Source of the DNA: Chitinophaga tropicalis
GTDB taxonomy: Bacteria; Bacteroidota; Bacteroidia; Chitinophagales; Chitinophagaceae
Direction: 5' to 3'
Assembly: GCF_009758205.1 (NCBI RefSeq)
Contig: NZ_WRXN01000001.1
Location: 1,178,001 to 1,242,000, forward strand
DNA: 64,000 nt
This document shows, in pieces, positions 34,305 to 43,334 of this stretch. Position 1 is the stretch's first letter. Each line of letters starts with the position of its first letter. A model generated the notes under the pieces. That model made no database searches, was not told where the DNA came from, and saw only the letters and a program-made list of their open reading frames with translations. Both the position numbers and the translations under genes were made by a program.

Positions 34305-35666
34305 CTAATTTGTCAGTAATTCCCATTCAGACATCTGCATAACAGACCCGCTTTGAACCGCAGTAACATTCAGGCGGTAATAGGAATATGCAGTTGAATT
34401 GGTGAACGTATAGGTCTTTTTCAGGAACCTGCTGGCAAAGCTTTGACCTGTACGGGTATCCAGTGTAGTCCAGGACGTACCGTTATTTGAACCCTGCAGC
34501 GTCCAGTTCCTTGGGTCCCGGTTAGGCACATCATTGGCAGATGTGATGGTATAACTTTTTGCTACAGCAGCGCTGTTGGCATGAAACTGTACCCATGCTG
34601 CCGAATGGGAGGTCAGGTATTTTGTACTTGTGCTGTTGTCAATAAGTTTGGCAATATCTTCTCCGGCCGGCCAGTCTGTGTACTGTGATAATATGCTGCC
34701 ACCATTGTCGGTAATATCTGCTGACCCGCCGGTACCAGTACCCAGGGCATCAAAAATAGCATCGGTATATGCTTTGTTGACATTGGCAGCAAATACCATG
34801 ATCCCTGCCTTATCTGGCGATGGGTGCCACTGGGCATGCGAAACCGCGCTGCTTTGACTGTTGTATTGATAAGACATACCATCCATGACCTTCGAATTAC
34901 CAAGGGTTGCCGCCCAGTAATTGAACCGGGTCATATTATCACTGAAATAGGCCATGTCCATTACAAAATTCAGGTACTGGCTAAGGGCGGTCTCCCTGAA
35001 GATAGGGCCCGGCGCTCCCCCCGAATAAAAGGCGCCTGTATAGATCTTCGAATCACTGGCGGACGACAGCGGACCGAAATACTTTCCCAGCTCTTTTATC
35101 AGGTTCCTGTAGTTTGTATTGTCAGTAGCCCCATGCTCTACATCCAGTGAAATACCGTCAAACCCCACCGTATTAACACAGGTATTAATAAAGGAGGCAA
35201 ACTGCACATAGTTGTAAGCAGTTCCATTGTAAGTGGTAAATGGAGTAGCGGTGCTCCATGAGGCGGCATCATCTACGTTCATCAGTACTTTTATGCCGCG
35301 GGAGCGGAGCGTCTGGATGTCATCCAGGACCTGCTTTTTATTCTTGTAGTAGGCATTCTGCATCCAGCCCGTGTTATAATGTACGGTATCGGCCAGTTCC
35401 CATAAGGTACCTTCAAAAACAACTACAATGTTGGCTTTATCTGTAAAAGTGGTGAGCGGCAGAATGCCCTGGTTTACCGGGGTGGCATCAAAGGCATAGT
35501 AGGCTACCCGGTTTTGTCCCGTGGCAGGTAAAGCTGCTGCAACAACATCGGCAGTCAGCCTGTCCTGTAATGCTAACGGAATAACCTGGTTCTCTTTTTT
35601 GGTACAGGAGTTTAATGCTCCCATTAAAGTGACAGATATTAAAAAGGCATAATACTGGATCTTCAT
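34305..35666 (-). CDS. GH18 family glycosidase lipoprotein with C-terminal F5/8 type C-like domain
   Basis: 453 residues. A lipoprotein signal ends at Cys21 (GALNSC) and the following TKKENQ is a possible surface-export signal. Residues about 45-310 are a GH18 barrel: NIVVVFEGTLWEL, RGIKVLMNVDDAA, and the catalytic motif FDGISLDVEHG with acid Glu177 and assisting Asp175; the middle Asp of DxxDxDxE is replaced by Ser173. Residues about 330-453 form a discoidin/carbohydrate-binding domain (WTLQGSNNGTSWTTLD; YYRLNVTA). The EndoF/EndoS-like branch of GH18 cleaves the chitobiose core of N-glycans or chitin; which applies here is unclear. It lies upstream of the pilin-like operon, about 300 bp away. 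Confidence 0.85.
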   Translation of the reverse strand: MKIQYYAFLISVTLMGALNSCTKKENQVIPLALQDRLTADVVAAALPATGQNRVAYYAFDATPVNQGILPLTTFTDKANIVVVFEGTLWELADTVHYNTGWMQNAYYKNKKQVLDDIQTLRSRGIKVLMNVDDAASWSTATPFTTYNGTAYNYVQFASFINTCVNTVGFDGISLDVEHGATDNTNYRNLIKELGKYFGPLSSASDSKIYTGAFYSGGAPGPIFRETALSQYLNFVMDMAYFSDNMTRFNYWAATLGNSKVMDGMSYQYNSQSSAVSHAQWHPSPDKAGIMVFAANVNKAYTDAIFDALGTGTGGSADITDNGGSILSQYTDWPAGEDIAKLIDNSTSTKYLTSHSAAWVQFHANSAAVAKSYTITSANDVPNRDPRNWTLQGSNNGTSWTTLDTRTGQSFASRFLKKTYTFTNSTAYSYYRLNVTAVQSGSVMQMSEWELLTN

Positions 35667-35965
35667 AACAATTGCGTTTGAGCTTGGAAAATGAGTTTTT
35701 GTTCAACTGAAAAAAGAAGAGGGGAGGATATCTTAGTGCTTATCTAAATGCCAGGTTGTTGATGGCGACAGTTTGCTGTAATAAATCCAGGTTTAGTGTA
35801 CAGTTATAATATTACAAAAAGATTAAGTGCAAAGTAAGGGCAAATCTTATAAATACAAAATGAGACAGGACGCTGTCGACCGAGGGGGGAAAGCTTTTGC
35901 GTTATTTCTTGCAAAGATAAAGATTGCCTTTTGAAATTATAAATGTTGTCTTTATTTTTGCAATT
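35667..35965. other. Divergent intergenic region GH18 / AAA ATPase
   Basis: 299 bp, no gene. The plus-strand side has the TTTG...TATTTTTG promoter for the ATPase at 35930-35960. On the GH18 side no -7 box is seen. A small GACAG(GACG)CTGTC inverted repeat near 35864-35877 is too short to interpret. Confidence 0.4.
35930..35960 (+). promoter_or_regulatory. Predicted promoter of the AAA_14/DUF4143 gene
   Basis: TTTG at 35930-35933, a 19-nt spacer, then TATTTTTG at 35953-35960: a complete match to the Bacteroidota -33/-7 arrangement. The box ends 5 nt before the ATG, so the transcript would be nearly leaderless. Confidence 0.6.
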
Positions 35966-37225
35966 ATGAAAACATTGCCTCGCCATATCACTCCCCGATT
36001 ACTACAGGCTTTAAAAGTCAGCCCTGTGGTTTTCATGAATGGAGCAAGACAATCCGGCAAAAGCACCCTTGTCCAAAAGCTGCGGGAGCAAATCGGCAGC
36101 AAGGATGAACCGGCAGCTTATGTATCATTTGACCGTCCTACACAAATGGCAGCAGCTTCATCTGAGCCGGAAAATTTCTTATCCTCTTATAAAGAAACCT
36201 TAATTATCGATGAGGTGCAGCTTGTCCCCGAATTATTCCGTGCGCTTAAGGTTGTTGTTGATGAATTACGCCTACAGGATAAGGCAAATGCAAATGGTCG
36301 TTACTTATTAACAGGGTCCGCTAATATTTTGGCCTTACCTAAATTATCCGATCCCCTTGTTGGCCGTATGACAGTGCTTACACTTTACCCATTCTCCACT
36401 GCGGAAGCTTCCCAGGGTAAAGGCAATGGTCTGGACCGACTTTTTAATTTTGATTTTACTAATATCAGTAATCGCGGGTTACGGGTTGTTGATGCCATGA
36501 AACTTGCTACCTTTCCTGAGATTGCTGATAAAAGTGCGGCAGAGCGTGGGATCTGGTTCGACGGGTATTTAGCAACTATCCTGCAACGTGATGTGCGGCT
36601 TTTGGCAGAACTCGAAAAAATATCTGTCTTACCTAATCTACTGCGTGTTCTGGCAACACGTGCCGGCAACTTGTTGAATGATGCGGACATTGCCCGTGAT
36701 CTTGGCCTTAATCCTGTAACCTCGAAATTTTACCGCAACATTCTAAAGATGATGTTCCTGAATTTCGATGTTGAACCCTGGTATCGCAACATAGGCAAGC
36801 GTCTGGTGAAAGCGCCCAAAGGTTATCTGACCGATACATTGCTGCTCTGTCATGTACTGGATTTGAACCTGGAGGATATTGAAAAAAACAAACCAGATCT
36901 TTTCGGGCATATCCTGGAAAATTATATTGCCACGGAACTCACTAAGTTGTTAACTTTTAGCGAAACAAGAGCAAAACTTTTACATTTCAGGACAAGTGAT
37001 GGTAAGGAAGTGGATTTTGTGCTGGAAAGACCGGACGGATCAGTATTTGCTATAGAAATCAAAAAATCGGAATCAGTCAATATTCAGGATTTCAAAGGCA
37101 TTAAAACACTTGCAGAGCTTACAGAGAAAGAATTTATTGGTGGGATAGTTTTGTATTCAGGAAAAGAAGTTGTGCCCTTTGGCAAAAATCTCTGGGCTGT
37201 TCCCTTTCACATATTATGGCAATAA
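35966..37225 (+). CDS. AAA_14 / DUF4143 ATPase
   Basis: 419 residues from the ATG at 35966; an upstream TTG frame exists but is less likely. The N-terminal P-loop domain has NGARQSGKST (Walker A, residues about 25-34), TLIIDEVQLVPELF (Walker B) and LTGSANIL (sensor). The C-terminal DUF4143 region ends in an endonuclease-like fold, with VDFVLERPDGSVFAIEIKKSE resembling a D..ExK nuclease motif. This family is widespread, often patchily distributed and of unknown role. It stands alone between the GH18 and efflux genes, with its own promoter. Confidence 0.88.
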   Translation: MKTLPRHITPRLLQALKVSPVVFMNGARQSGKSTLVQKLREQIGSKDEPAAYVSFDRPTQMAAASSEPENFLSSYKETLIIDEVQLVPELFRALKVVVDELRLQDKANANGRYLLTGSANILALPKLSDPLVGRMTVLTLYPFSTAEASQGKGNGLDRLFNFDFTNISNRGLRVVDAMKLATFPEIADKSAAERGIWFDGYLATILQRDVRLLAELEKISVLPNLLRVLATRAGNLLNDADIARDLGLNPVTSKFYRNILKMMFLNFDVEPWYRNIGKRLVKAPKGYLTDTLLLCHVLDLNLEDIEKNKPDLFGHILENYIATELTKLLTFSETRAKLLHFRTSDGKEVDFVLERPDGSVFAIEIKKSESVNIQDFKGIKTLAELTEKEFIGGIVLYSGKEVVPFGKNLWAVPFHILWQ

Positions 37226-37504
37226 ATTCAATCTGACCAATTCGTGTAAAGCTTAAAGGCTTTCAGCCATTACAAGGTTCGGCAAATCAACGTCGGAAGA
37301 TGTACAGAAGAAGCTTAAAAAACCATTAAAATTGTTCAGAGGACCTGTGGAATGATAGCCGGTAAATTACGCTCTTCCCTTGATGGAACCGGGTTTGGCC
37401 ACTAAATTTTCTCAAATTCATTTAAACTTATTGCTTACTCTGTTGTCCAAAGAAACATATGGTTGAAGTGTGAAAAAAACTTCCTTGGTCAATAAATAAA
37501 CAGA

Positions 37505-38845
37505 GTGGTAGCCCATAAAAGTTATATATCGGTCATATTCCTGTTCTGTCTTACTGCGGTTCTCCCGGCTTACAGTCAGAATGAGCATAACACAATCTCA
37601 TCTTTATCGCTTGAGCAATGTATCAGTTATGCACTACAGAACCAGCCTGCATTACAACAATCGCAGCTGAGAACAGACATTGCCAAAGCCACCAATGCTG
37701 TTAACCTGTCAGGATGGTATCCGCAGGCAGCTGTTACAGGTAACCTTAATCACTACATTCAACGACCCACTTCCCTCTCTAATATAAACGGTGTTGAAAC
37801 GCCTGTAAAAACAAGCGTTACCAATACTTCCACGCCTGGTATAGGTGTTACGCAGGCTATTTTTAATCCCGGTCTTGTATATGCTGCCAGGATTGCACCG
37901 CTTAACTTAAAGTCTGCCCGGCAAAGCAGGGACAGCACTAAGATCGAACTGGTGGCCAATGTAAGCAAATCATTCTACAGCTTGCTGCTTACATTACAGC
38001 AGATCGATGTACTTAAGGAAGATACTGCCCGGCTGGGAGAAAGCATGCGTACTGCCTATCACCAGTATGTAGGAGGTATTGTGGACGAAACCGATTATGA
38101 ACAGGCAACTATCACGCTTAATACATCTAAGGTACAACTGGTACAGGCAAACGAAAGTGTATGGCCGCAGTATGCAGCGTTAAAGCAATTGATGGGATAT
38201 CCGCAGGAACAGCAATTCAATGTCAGCTACGACAGTACAGAAATGTTGAAAGACATTGAGATAGATACTACCAGACAATTGCAATACGAAAACCGCATAG
38301 AGCTGAAGCAATTGCTTGTACAAAAAGACATGCAGCATCGGCTGACCAACTATTATCAGAAGCTTTATTTCCTGCCATCATTATCTGCCTTCTATAATTA
38401 CAATTACGCTTATCAGAATAATGAATTCTCGAAACTGTACAATACTGTTTATCCAAACTCTATCATAGGATTGACGGTAAGCCTGCCGGTATTTACAGGG
38501 TTTTCACGTGTACAGAATGTGCGCCGTTCAAAGCTCCAGGAACAGGTGCTTGACAGAAGTGAAACCAATCTGAAGTCTGCTATTTATTCACAATACGCTA
38601 CAGCCCTGGCAAGCTATAGAAGCAATATATACAACATGCACCAGACGAAAGACAATGCAGCGATGGCAAGGCGCGTGTATTTTGTTGTTGACCTGCAATA
38701 TAAGCAGGGCTTAATTCCCTACCTGAACGTAATTACTGCCGAGTCAAACCTGAGAACGGCTGAACTGACATATCTGAATGCATTATTTCAGACGCTTTCC
38801 AGCAAAATTGACTGGCAACAATCAATGGGGGCTATTCCCTATTAA
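37505..38845 (+). CDS. TolC-family outer membrane efflux protein
   Basis: 446 residues starting at GTG (37505). A signal peptide follows directly (SVIFLFCLTAVLPAYSQ), which fixes the start. SLEQCISYALQNQPALQQSQL and long heptad-like helices in two halves (about 150-250 and 330-446) are the OEP pattern of TolC. It forms the outer-membrane channel for the RND pump genes that follow. It lies first in the unit, 28 bp before the adaptor. The 279-bp gap upstream (37226-37504) has no gene and no clear promoter; it contains only a short open tail ending KKLKKPLKLFRGPVE that lacks a start. Confidence 0.88.
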   Translation: MVAHKSYISVIFLFCLTAVLPAYSQNEHNTISSLSLEQCISYALQNQPALQQSQLRTDIAKATNAVNLSGWYPQAAVTGNLNHYIQRPTSLSNINGVETPVKTSVTNTSTPGIGVTQAIFNPGLVYAARIAPLNLKSARQSRDSTKIELVANVSKSFYSLLLTLQQIDVLKEDTARLGESMRTAYHQYVGGIVDETDYEQATITLNTSKVQLVQANESVWPQYAALKQLMGYPQEQQFNVSYDSTEMLKDIEIDTTRQLQYENRIELKQLLVQKDMQHRLTNYYQKLYFLPSLSAFYNYNYAYQNNEFSKLYNTVYPNSIIGLTVSLPVFTGFSRVQNVRRSKLQEQVLDRSETNLKSAIYSQYATALASYRSNIYNMHQTKDNAAMARRVYFVVDLQYKQGLIPYLNVITAESNLRTAELTYLNALFQTLSSKIDWQQSMGAIPY

Positions 38846-38873
38846 GATCATCTCTGAAAAAAGAACCGGCTCT

Positions 38874-40028
38874 ATGAATAGAGTAACAAAATACATTGTT
38901 TCAATAACAGCAGGAATGACATTTTTTTCCTGCAAACAGAAACCGCCTGACAAGCAGGAGTCCATACCTGTAAATCTATATACGGTAGAAAGCAGGGATG
39001 TAAAGTATTACGATCAGTACCCTTCAACAACACAGGCGCTGAACCAGGTAGATATTATTCCTGCCAACGTTCAGGGATATGTGACCGGCATCTTTGCTCC
39101 TGACGGAAGTCAGGTGCACAAAGGACAACTGCTGTATGAAATAGATAAAAGGATCTACCAGGCTGCGTACGACCAGGCGGCGGCAAACGTTAAAGCAGCA
39201 GAAGATAACCAGCTGCAGCAACAACAGGATGCCGACCGTTACGTATACCTGAACCAGTACCATGCCGTTGCAAAACAGGCGTACGACCATGCGGTGATCG
39301 CCCTGGAAACAGCGAAAAGCCAGACGAAGGCAGCACAGGAAACTTTAAAAACAGCAAAGGCCAACCTGGGCTTCTCCCGCATTTATGCACCCTTTGACGG
39401 TACAATAGGCTTCAGCGCCGTAAAGCTGGGAACTGTAGTAGTTGCAGGCCAGACCGTACTGAATACTATTTCCACCAACGACCCGATAGCGGTCGATTTC
39501 CTGGTGAACGAAAAACAAATGCTTGCATTTGAACGGTTCAAAGATGATAACAAGGCCATGCCAGATTCGTTGTTCACCCTGCAGCTGCCGGATAACTCTC
39601 TTTACCCTTTTCCGGGGAAGATCGCAGCAATAGACCGTGCGGTAGACCCACAAACAGGAACTATCCGCGTACGTCTTGTTTTTCCTAATTCCCGGAATAT
39701 GCTGAAGGTAGGTATGAGCTGCGTTGTGCGTGTGCGTAACCAGGATAATACTCCACAAATGGTTGTGCCAGGCAAAGCCGTGGTAGAGCAGATGGGAGAG
39801 TATTTCCTCTACGTGGCGAAAGACACGGTAATAAATAGTAATACCCCATCGCTGCACGCTGTGCAAAGAAAAGTACACCTGGGACAAACCATCGGGGGCG
39901 ATGTTATTGTATTGTCTGGCGTTAATGATGGAGACCACATAATAGTAGATGGCATACAGTCTATTCATGACGGCTCTGCTGTTTCCACAGGAAATAAAAA
40001 GTCAGGGAAGCATAAGGATATGAGATGA
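38874..40028 (+). CDS. RND efflux periplasmic adaptor subunit (lipoprotein)
   Basis: 384 residues from the ATG at 38874; the open frame extends 32 codons upstream into the TolC gene, but this ATG gives a lipoprotein signal with lipid Cys20 in TFFSC. The sequence after the Cys (KQKPPDKQES) has no acidic patch, so it should face the periplasm. The usual adaptor order follows: biotinyl-lipoyl half (VQGYVTGIFAPDGSQVHKGQ), helical hairpin (about 95-155), second lipoyl half (LGFSRIYAPFDGTIG), beta-barrel and MP domain. It links TolC with the RND permeases. Confidence 0.9.
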   Translation: MNRVTKYIVSITAGMTFFSCKQKPPDKQESIPVNLYTVESRDVKYYDQYPSTTQALNQVDIIPANVQGYVTGIFAPDGSQVHKGQLLYEIDKRIYQAAYDQAAANVKAAEDNQLQQQQDADRYVYLNQYHAVAKQAYDHAVIALETAKSQTKAAQETLKTAKANLGFSRIYAPFDGTIGFSAVKLGTVVVAGQTVLNTISTNDPIAVDFLVNEKQMLAFERFKDDNKAMPDSLFTLQLPDNSLYPFPGKIAAIDRAVDPQTGTIRVRLVFPNSRNMLKVGMSCVVRVRNQDNTPQMVVPGKAVVEQMGEYFLYVAKDTVINSNTPSLHAVQRKVHLGQTIGGDVIVLSGVNDGDHIIVDGIQSIHDGSAVSTGNKKSGKHKDMR

Positions 40029-40073
40029 TAACCCGGCTTTCCGGAATTCATATTTATTCAATATAAAGATGGC

Positions 40074-43000
40074 ATGATTGCAAATACATTTATTAAAAGA
40101 CCCGTAACCGCAATAGTAATATCTATTGTATTGATATTAACGGGCAGTGTTTGCATTCTCAATTTACCTGTTGATCAATACCCGGATATCACCCCTCCCG
40201 TTGTACAGATAAACGGACAGTTTATTGGCGCTGATGCGCAGACAGTAGAGCAGACCGTTGCCACCCCTATAGAAGAACAGGTAAATGGTACTCCCGGTAT
40301 GGAGTACATGCAAAGCAACAGCACCAGCAATGGCGGCATGCAGACAAATGTTACCTATAACATCGGAACAGATATTGACATTGCAACGCTGGATGTGCAG
40401 AACCGTGTAAGCATTGCTGCTCCATTGGTGCCAGGCGCCGCTACCCGCCTTGGAGTGACCGTCCGCGCTGTAAACCCGAGTATGCTGATGATGGTGGCTA
40501 TCTACTCGCCCCATGACACACACGATATTACTTTCCTTGACAACTACACCAACATATTCATACAGGACGCCCTGCTTCGCGTACCCGGTGTAGGCACCAT
40601 CAATAGCTTTGCCGATAATTTCAGCATGCGCGTCTGGATGAACCCGGATAAAATGGCTTCATACGGCCTTACCCCGCAGGATATCATCAACGCGTTAAAT
40701 GCACAGAACGTTCAGGTGGCAGCAGGTTCTGCCGGTGTGCCGCCACAATCCAGGCAACAGACCTTTGAACTGGGCATACTGGTAAATGGAAGACTAAGTA
40801 AGGTGTCGGAGTTTGAAAACATCATTATAAAAGCAATGCCGTCAACCGGCGCACTGGTTTACCTGAAAGACGTAGCGAGAGTTGAGCTGGGTAAATTCAG
40901 CTTTTCCAGCAACTCCTTCGTAGACGGTCATCGTGCATCATACCTGCGCATTTACCAGGCGCCGGGCAGCAATGCCCTGAAAACCGCTGAGGGTATTTAT
41001 AAAGAACTGGCACAGCTAAAGCAATTTTTCCCTTCTGACGTAGCATATAAAGTGCCGTTTGAATCTGTTACGGTGGTAAAGGTTTCCATGAGCGATGTGG
41101 TAGTAACCTTATTAATGACCCTTGCGCTGGTAGCGGTGGTGGTATTTGTGTTCCTCCAGAACTTCCGCTCCACACTTATTCCCGTGCTGGCCATACCCGT
41201 TTCCATTTTTGGCACCTTCTGCTTTTTTATACCGCTGGGCTTTACTATCAATACACTTACCATGTTTGGCTTTGTGCTGGCAATAGGCATCGTGGTGGAT
41301 GATGCCATCATTGTAGTAGAGGCGGTACAACATTATATGGATGAGAAGGGCATGTCGCCCAGGGAAGCGACCTACTATGCCATGAAAGATATTTCTGCAC
41401 CGGTAGTTGCCATTGCACTCATCCTTGCAGCAGTATTTGTTCCGGTAGGATTTATTCCAGGTATTATAGGCCGGCTATATCAGCAGTTTGCAATTACCAT
41501 TGCCATCTCAGTAATTATTTCCGCATTCGTTGCCTTGTCACTGACGCCTGCTCTTTGTACCCTGCTCTTAAAGCCAACAGACCATACTAAGAAAGAAAAA
41601 GGTATAAACAGGATATTCACAAAGTTCAATGCCTGGTTTGACCGTATTACCGGAAGGTATGTAAAGGGAGTAGATAAGAGTATTAACGCAGCAAGATATA
41701 TGATCATACTGCTGGTCATTATATGCGTTACCGCAATAGGTTTATTCATGAAAAAGCCAACAGGCTTTATTCCTTCGGAAGATGACGGCAACCTGTACGT
41801 TACCTTCCAGTTGCCGCCGGCAGCTTCTACCACGCGCTCTGTACAGGTAATGAACAGGCTGATGAAAGTAGTGGCAGAAACACCGGGCGTAGGGCATTAT
41901 GCCGCATTGTCCGGATTGAACGTGATCAGCAATGCTTCCAACTCCAACTGCGGCACTATCTACTTACAGCTTAACCCATGGGATGAGCGGAACAGGGAAA
42001 GCGAACAGGTGCCCGGCATCATTACAGAATTGCGTAACAGGATAGCAGCGGCAGGTATTAACGATGCAAACGTGGAAGTGGTACAGCCATCACCATTGCC
42101 GGGGGTAGGGGCTACTGTGGGCTTTAGCTTCCAGATAGAGCAACGTAATACAAATGACGACCTGCATGCGTTCGAAAACGTTGTAAACAGGTTTGTAACA
42201 GAGGCCAATAAAAACCCAGCCATATCAGGCGCCTATAGTTTTTATAATGCGCATACGCCCAGCTTCAGTGTTACGGTAGACCGTGAAAAGTGTGGAAAGA
42301 TGGGTGTCGATCCCGGTGATGTATTTACAACCATACAGGCGTTTATGGGCAGTATGTACATCAACGATTTTACCACCTATAACCGCACTTTCCATGTGGT
42401 AGTACAGGCTGATACGGCTTACCGCAATGTTATTACCGACATGAACAAATACTATGTCCGTAACCAGGCGGGGCAGATGCTGCCGCTGGGTACATTGATA
42501 AGCTATAAGCCGGTAGAAACATCTCCTCTTATTTCACATTTCAATATTTTCCGGTCGGCAGAAATAGACGGTACTTCCGGTACAGGATACAGCTCTGCAC
42601 AAACCATCAGCGCGTTGGAAGATGTTGCTGCAAAAGTATTACCGCAGGGTTATGCCTATGAATTTTCTGGACTTAGTTATGAGGAGATAAAGGCCGGATC
42701 TACAACTGCTTACATTTTTATCTTTTCCATTACTTTCGTTTTCCTCTTTTTATCAGCATTATACGAGAGCTGGTCAGTACCTTTTTCGGTCTTGTTTGCC
42801 GTTCCCATAGGTGTTTTTGGAGCTATACTCACTTTATTTTTTGTGCCCTCTCTCACTAATAACGTTTATGCGCAGATAGGAATGATAACGCTTGTAGGGC
42901 TTGCTGCCAAGAATGCTATCCTCATTGTGGAATTTGCCAAGGTACGTGTAGACAGGGGAGAAGACCTTGTACAATCCACTTTGGAAGCCGTGAAGTTACG

Positions 43001-43334
43001 TCTGCGCCCTATCGTCATGACCTCCATGGCCTTCATCCTGGGAGTCCTGCCATTGGTACTGGCAACCGGCGCCGGCGCAGTGTCAAGAAGGACCATTGGC
43101 TTTACGGTGCTTGGGGGGATGATAGCCGCTTCTACCATAGCCATTTTTATTGTACCCGTATTGTTCGTGGTCATTACAAAATTATCCTATGGTAAAGAGA
43201 AACTGGCCTGGTTGAAAGAACATCATGAAAGCCTGATGAAGAAGGCAGAGAAAATAGAACAGCAGAATATTGATCCGGAACTGGAATTTGAGATACAGCG
43301 GTCCCGCGATTTTAACAAACACGATAACGGATGA
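40074..43334 (+). CDS. RND efflux permease 1 (HAE1 family)
   Basis: 1086 residues, about 12 transmembrane helices with two large periplasmic loops. Proton-relay residues are intact: an Asp pair in GIVVDDAIIVVEA (TM4), Lys in GLAAKNAILIVEF (TM10), and Arg/Thr in RLRPIVMTSMAF. TM1 starts at FIKRPVTAIVISIVLIL. HAE1 pumps expel drugs, dyes and detergents by proton antiport. It lies 45 bp after the adaptor and overlaps the second permease by 4 nt (ATGA). Highly similar in motifs to its neighbour, so they are probable paralogues. Confidence 0.94.
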   Translation: MIANTFIKRPVTAIVISIVLILTGSVCILNLPVDQYPDITPPVVQINGQFIGADAQTVEQTVATPIEEQVNGTPGMEYMQSNSTSNGGMQTNVTYNIGTDIDIATLDVQNRVSIAAPLVPGAATRLGVTVRAVNPSMLMMVAIYSPHDTHDITFLDNYTNIFIQDALLRVPGVGTINSFADNFSMRVWMNPDKMASYGLTPQDIINALNAQNVQVAAGSAGVPPQSRQQTFELGILVNGRLSKVSEFENIIIKAMPSTGALVYLKDVARVELGKFSFSSNSFVDGHRASYLRIYQAPGSNALKTAEGIYKELAQLKQFFPSDVAYKVPFESVTVVKVSMSDVVVTLLMTLALVAVVVFVFLQNFRSTLIPVLAIPVSIFGTFCFFIPLGFTINTLTMFGFVLAIGIVVDDAIIVVEAVQHYMDEKGMSPREATYYAMKDISAPVVAIALILAAVFVPVGFIPGIIGRLYQQFAITIAISVIISAFVALSLTPALCTLLLKPTDHTKKEKGINRIFTKFNAWFDRITGRYVKGVDKSINAARYMIILLVIICVTAIGLFMKKPTGFIPSEDDGNLYVTFQLPPAASTTRSVQVMNRLMKVVAETPGVGHYAALSGLNVISNASNSNCGTIYLQLNPWDERNRESEQVPGIITELRNRIAAAGINDANVEVVQPSPLPGVGATVGFSFQIEQRNTNDDLHAFENVVNRFVTEANKNPAISGAYSFYNAHTPSFSVTVDREKCGKMGVDPGDVFTTIQAFMGSMYINDFTTYNRTFHVVVQADTAYRNVITDMNKYYVRNQAGQMLPLGTLISYKPVETSPLISHFNIFRSAEIDGTSGTGYSSAQTISALEDVAAKVLPQGYAYEFSGLSYEEIKAGSTTAYIFIFSITFVFLFLSALYESWSVPFSVLFAVPIGVFGAILTLFFVPSLTNNVYAQIGMITLVGLAAKNAILIVEFAKVRVDRGEDLVQSTLEAVKLRLRPIVMTSMAFILGVLPLVLATGAGAVSRRTIGFTVLGGMIAASTIAIFIVPVLFVVITKLSYGKEKLAWLKEHHESLMKKAEKIEQQNIDPELEFEIQRSRDFNKHDNG

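Noticed and set aside
35864..35877. GACAG-GACG-CTGTC inverted repeat as an operator
   Set aside because: A 5-bp stem in a 299-bp gap is easily expected by chance and overlaps no promoter element.
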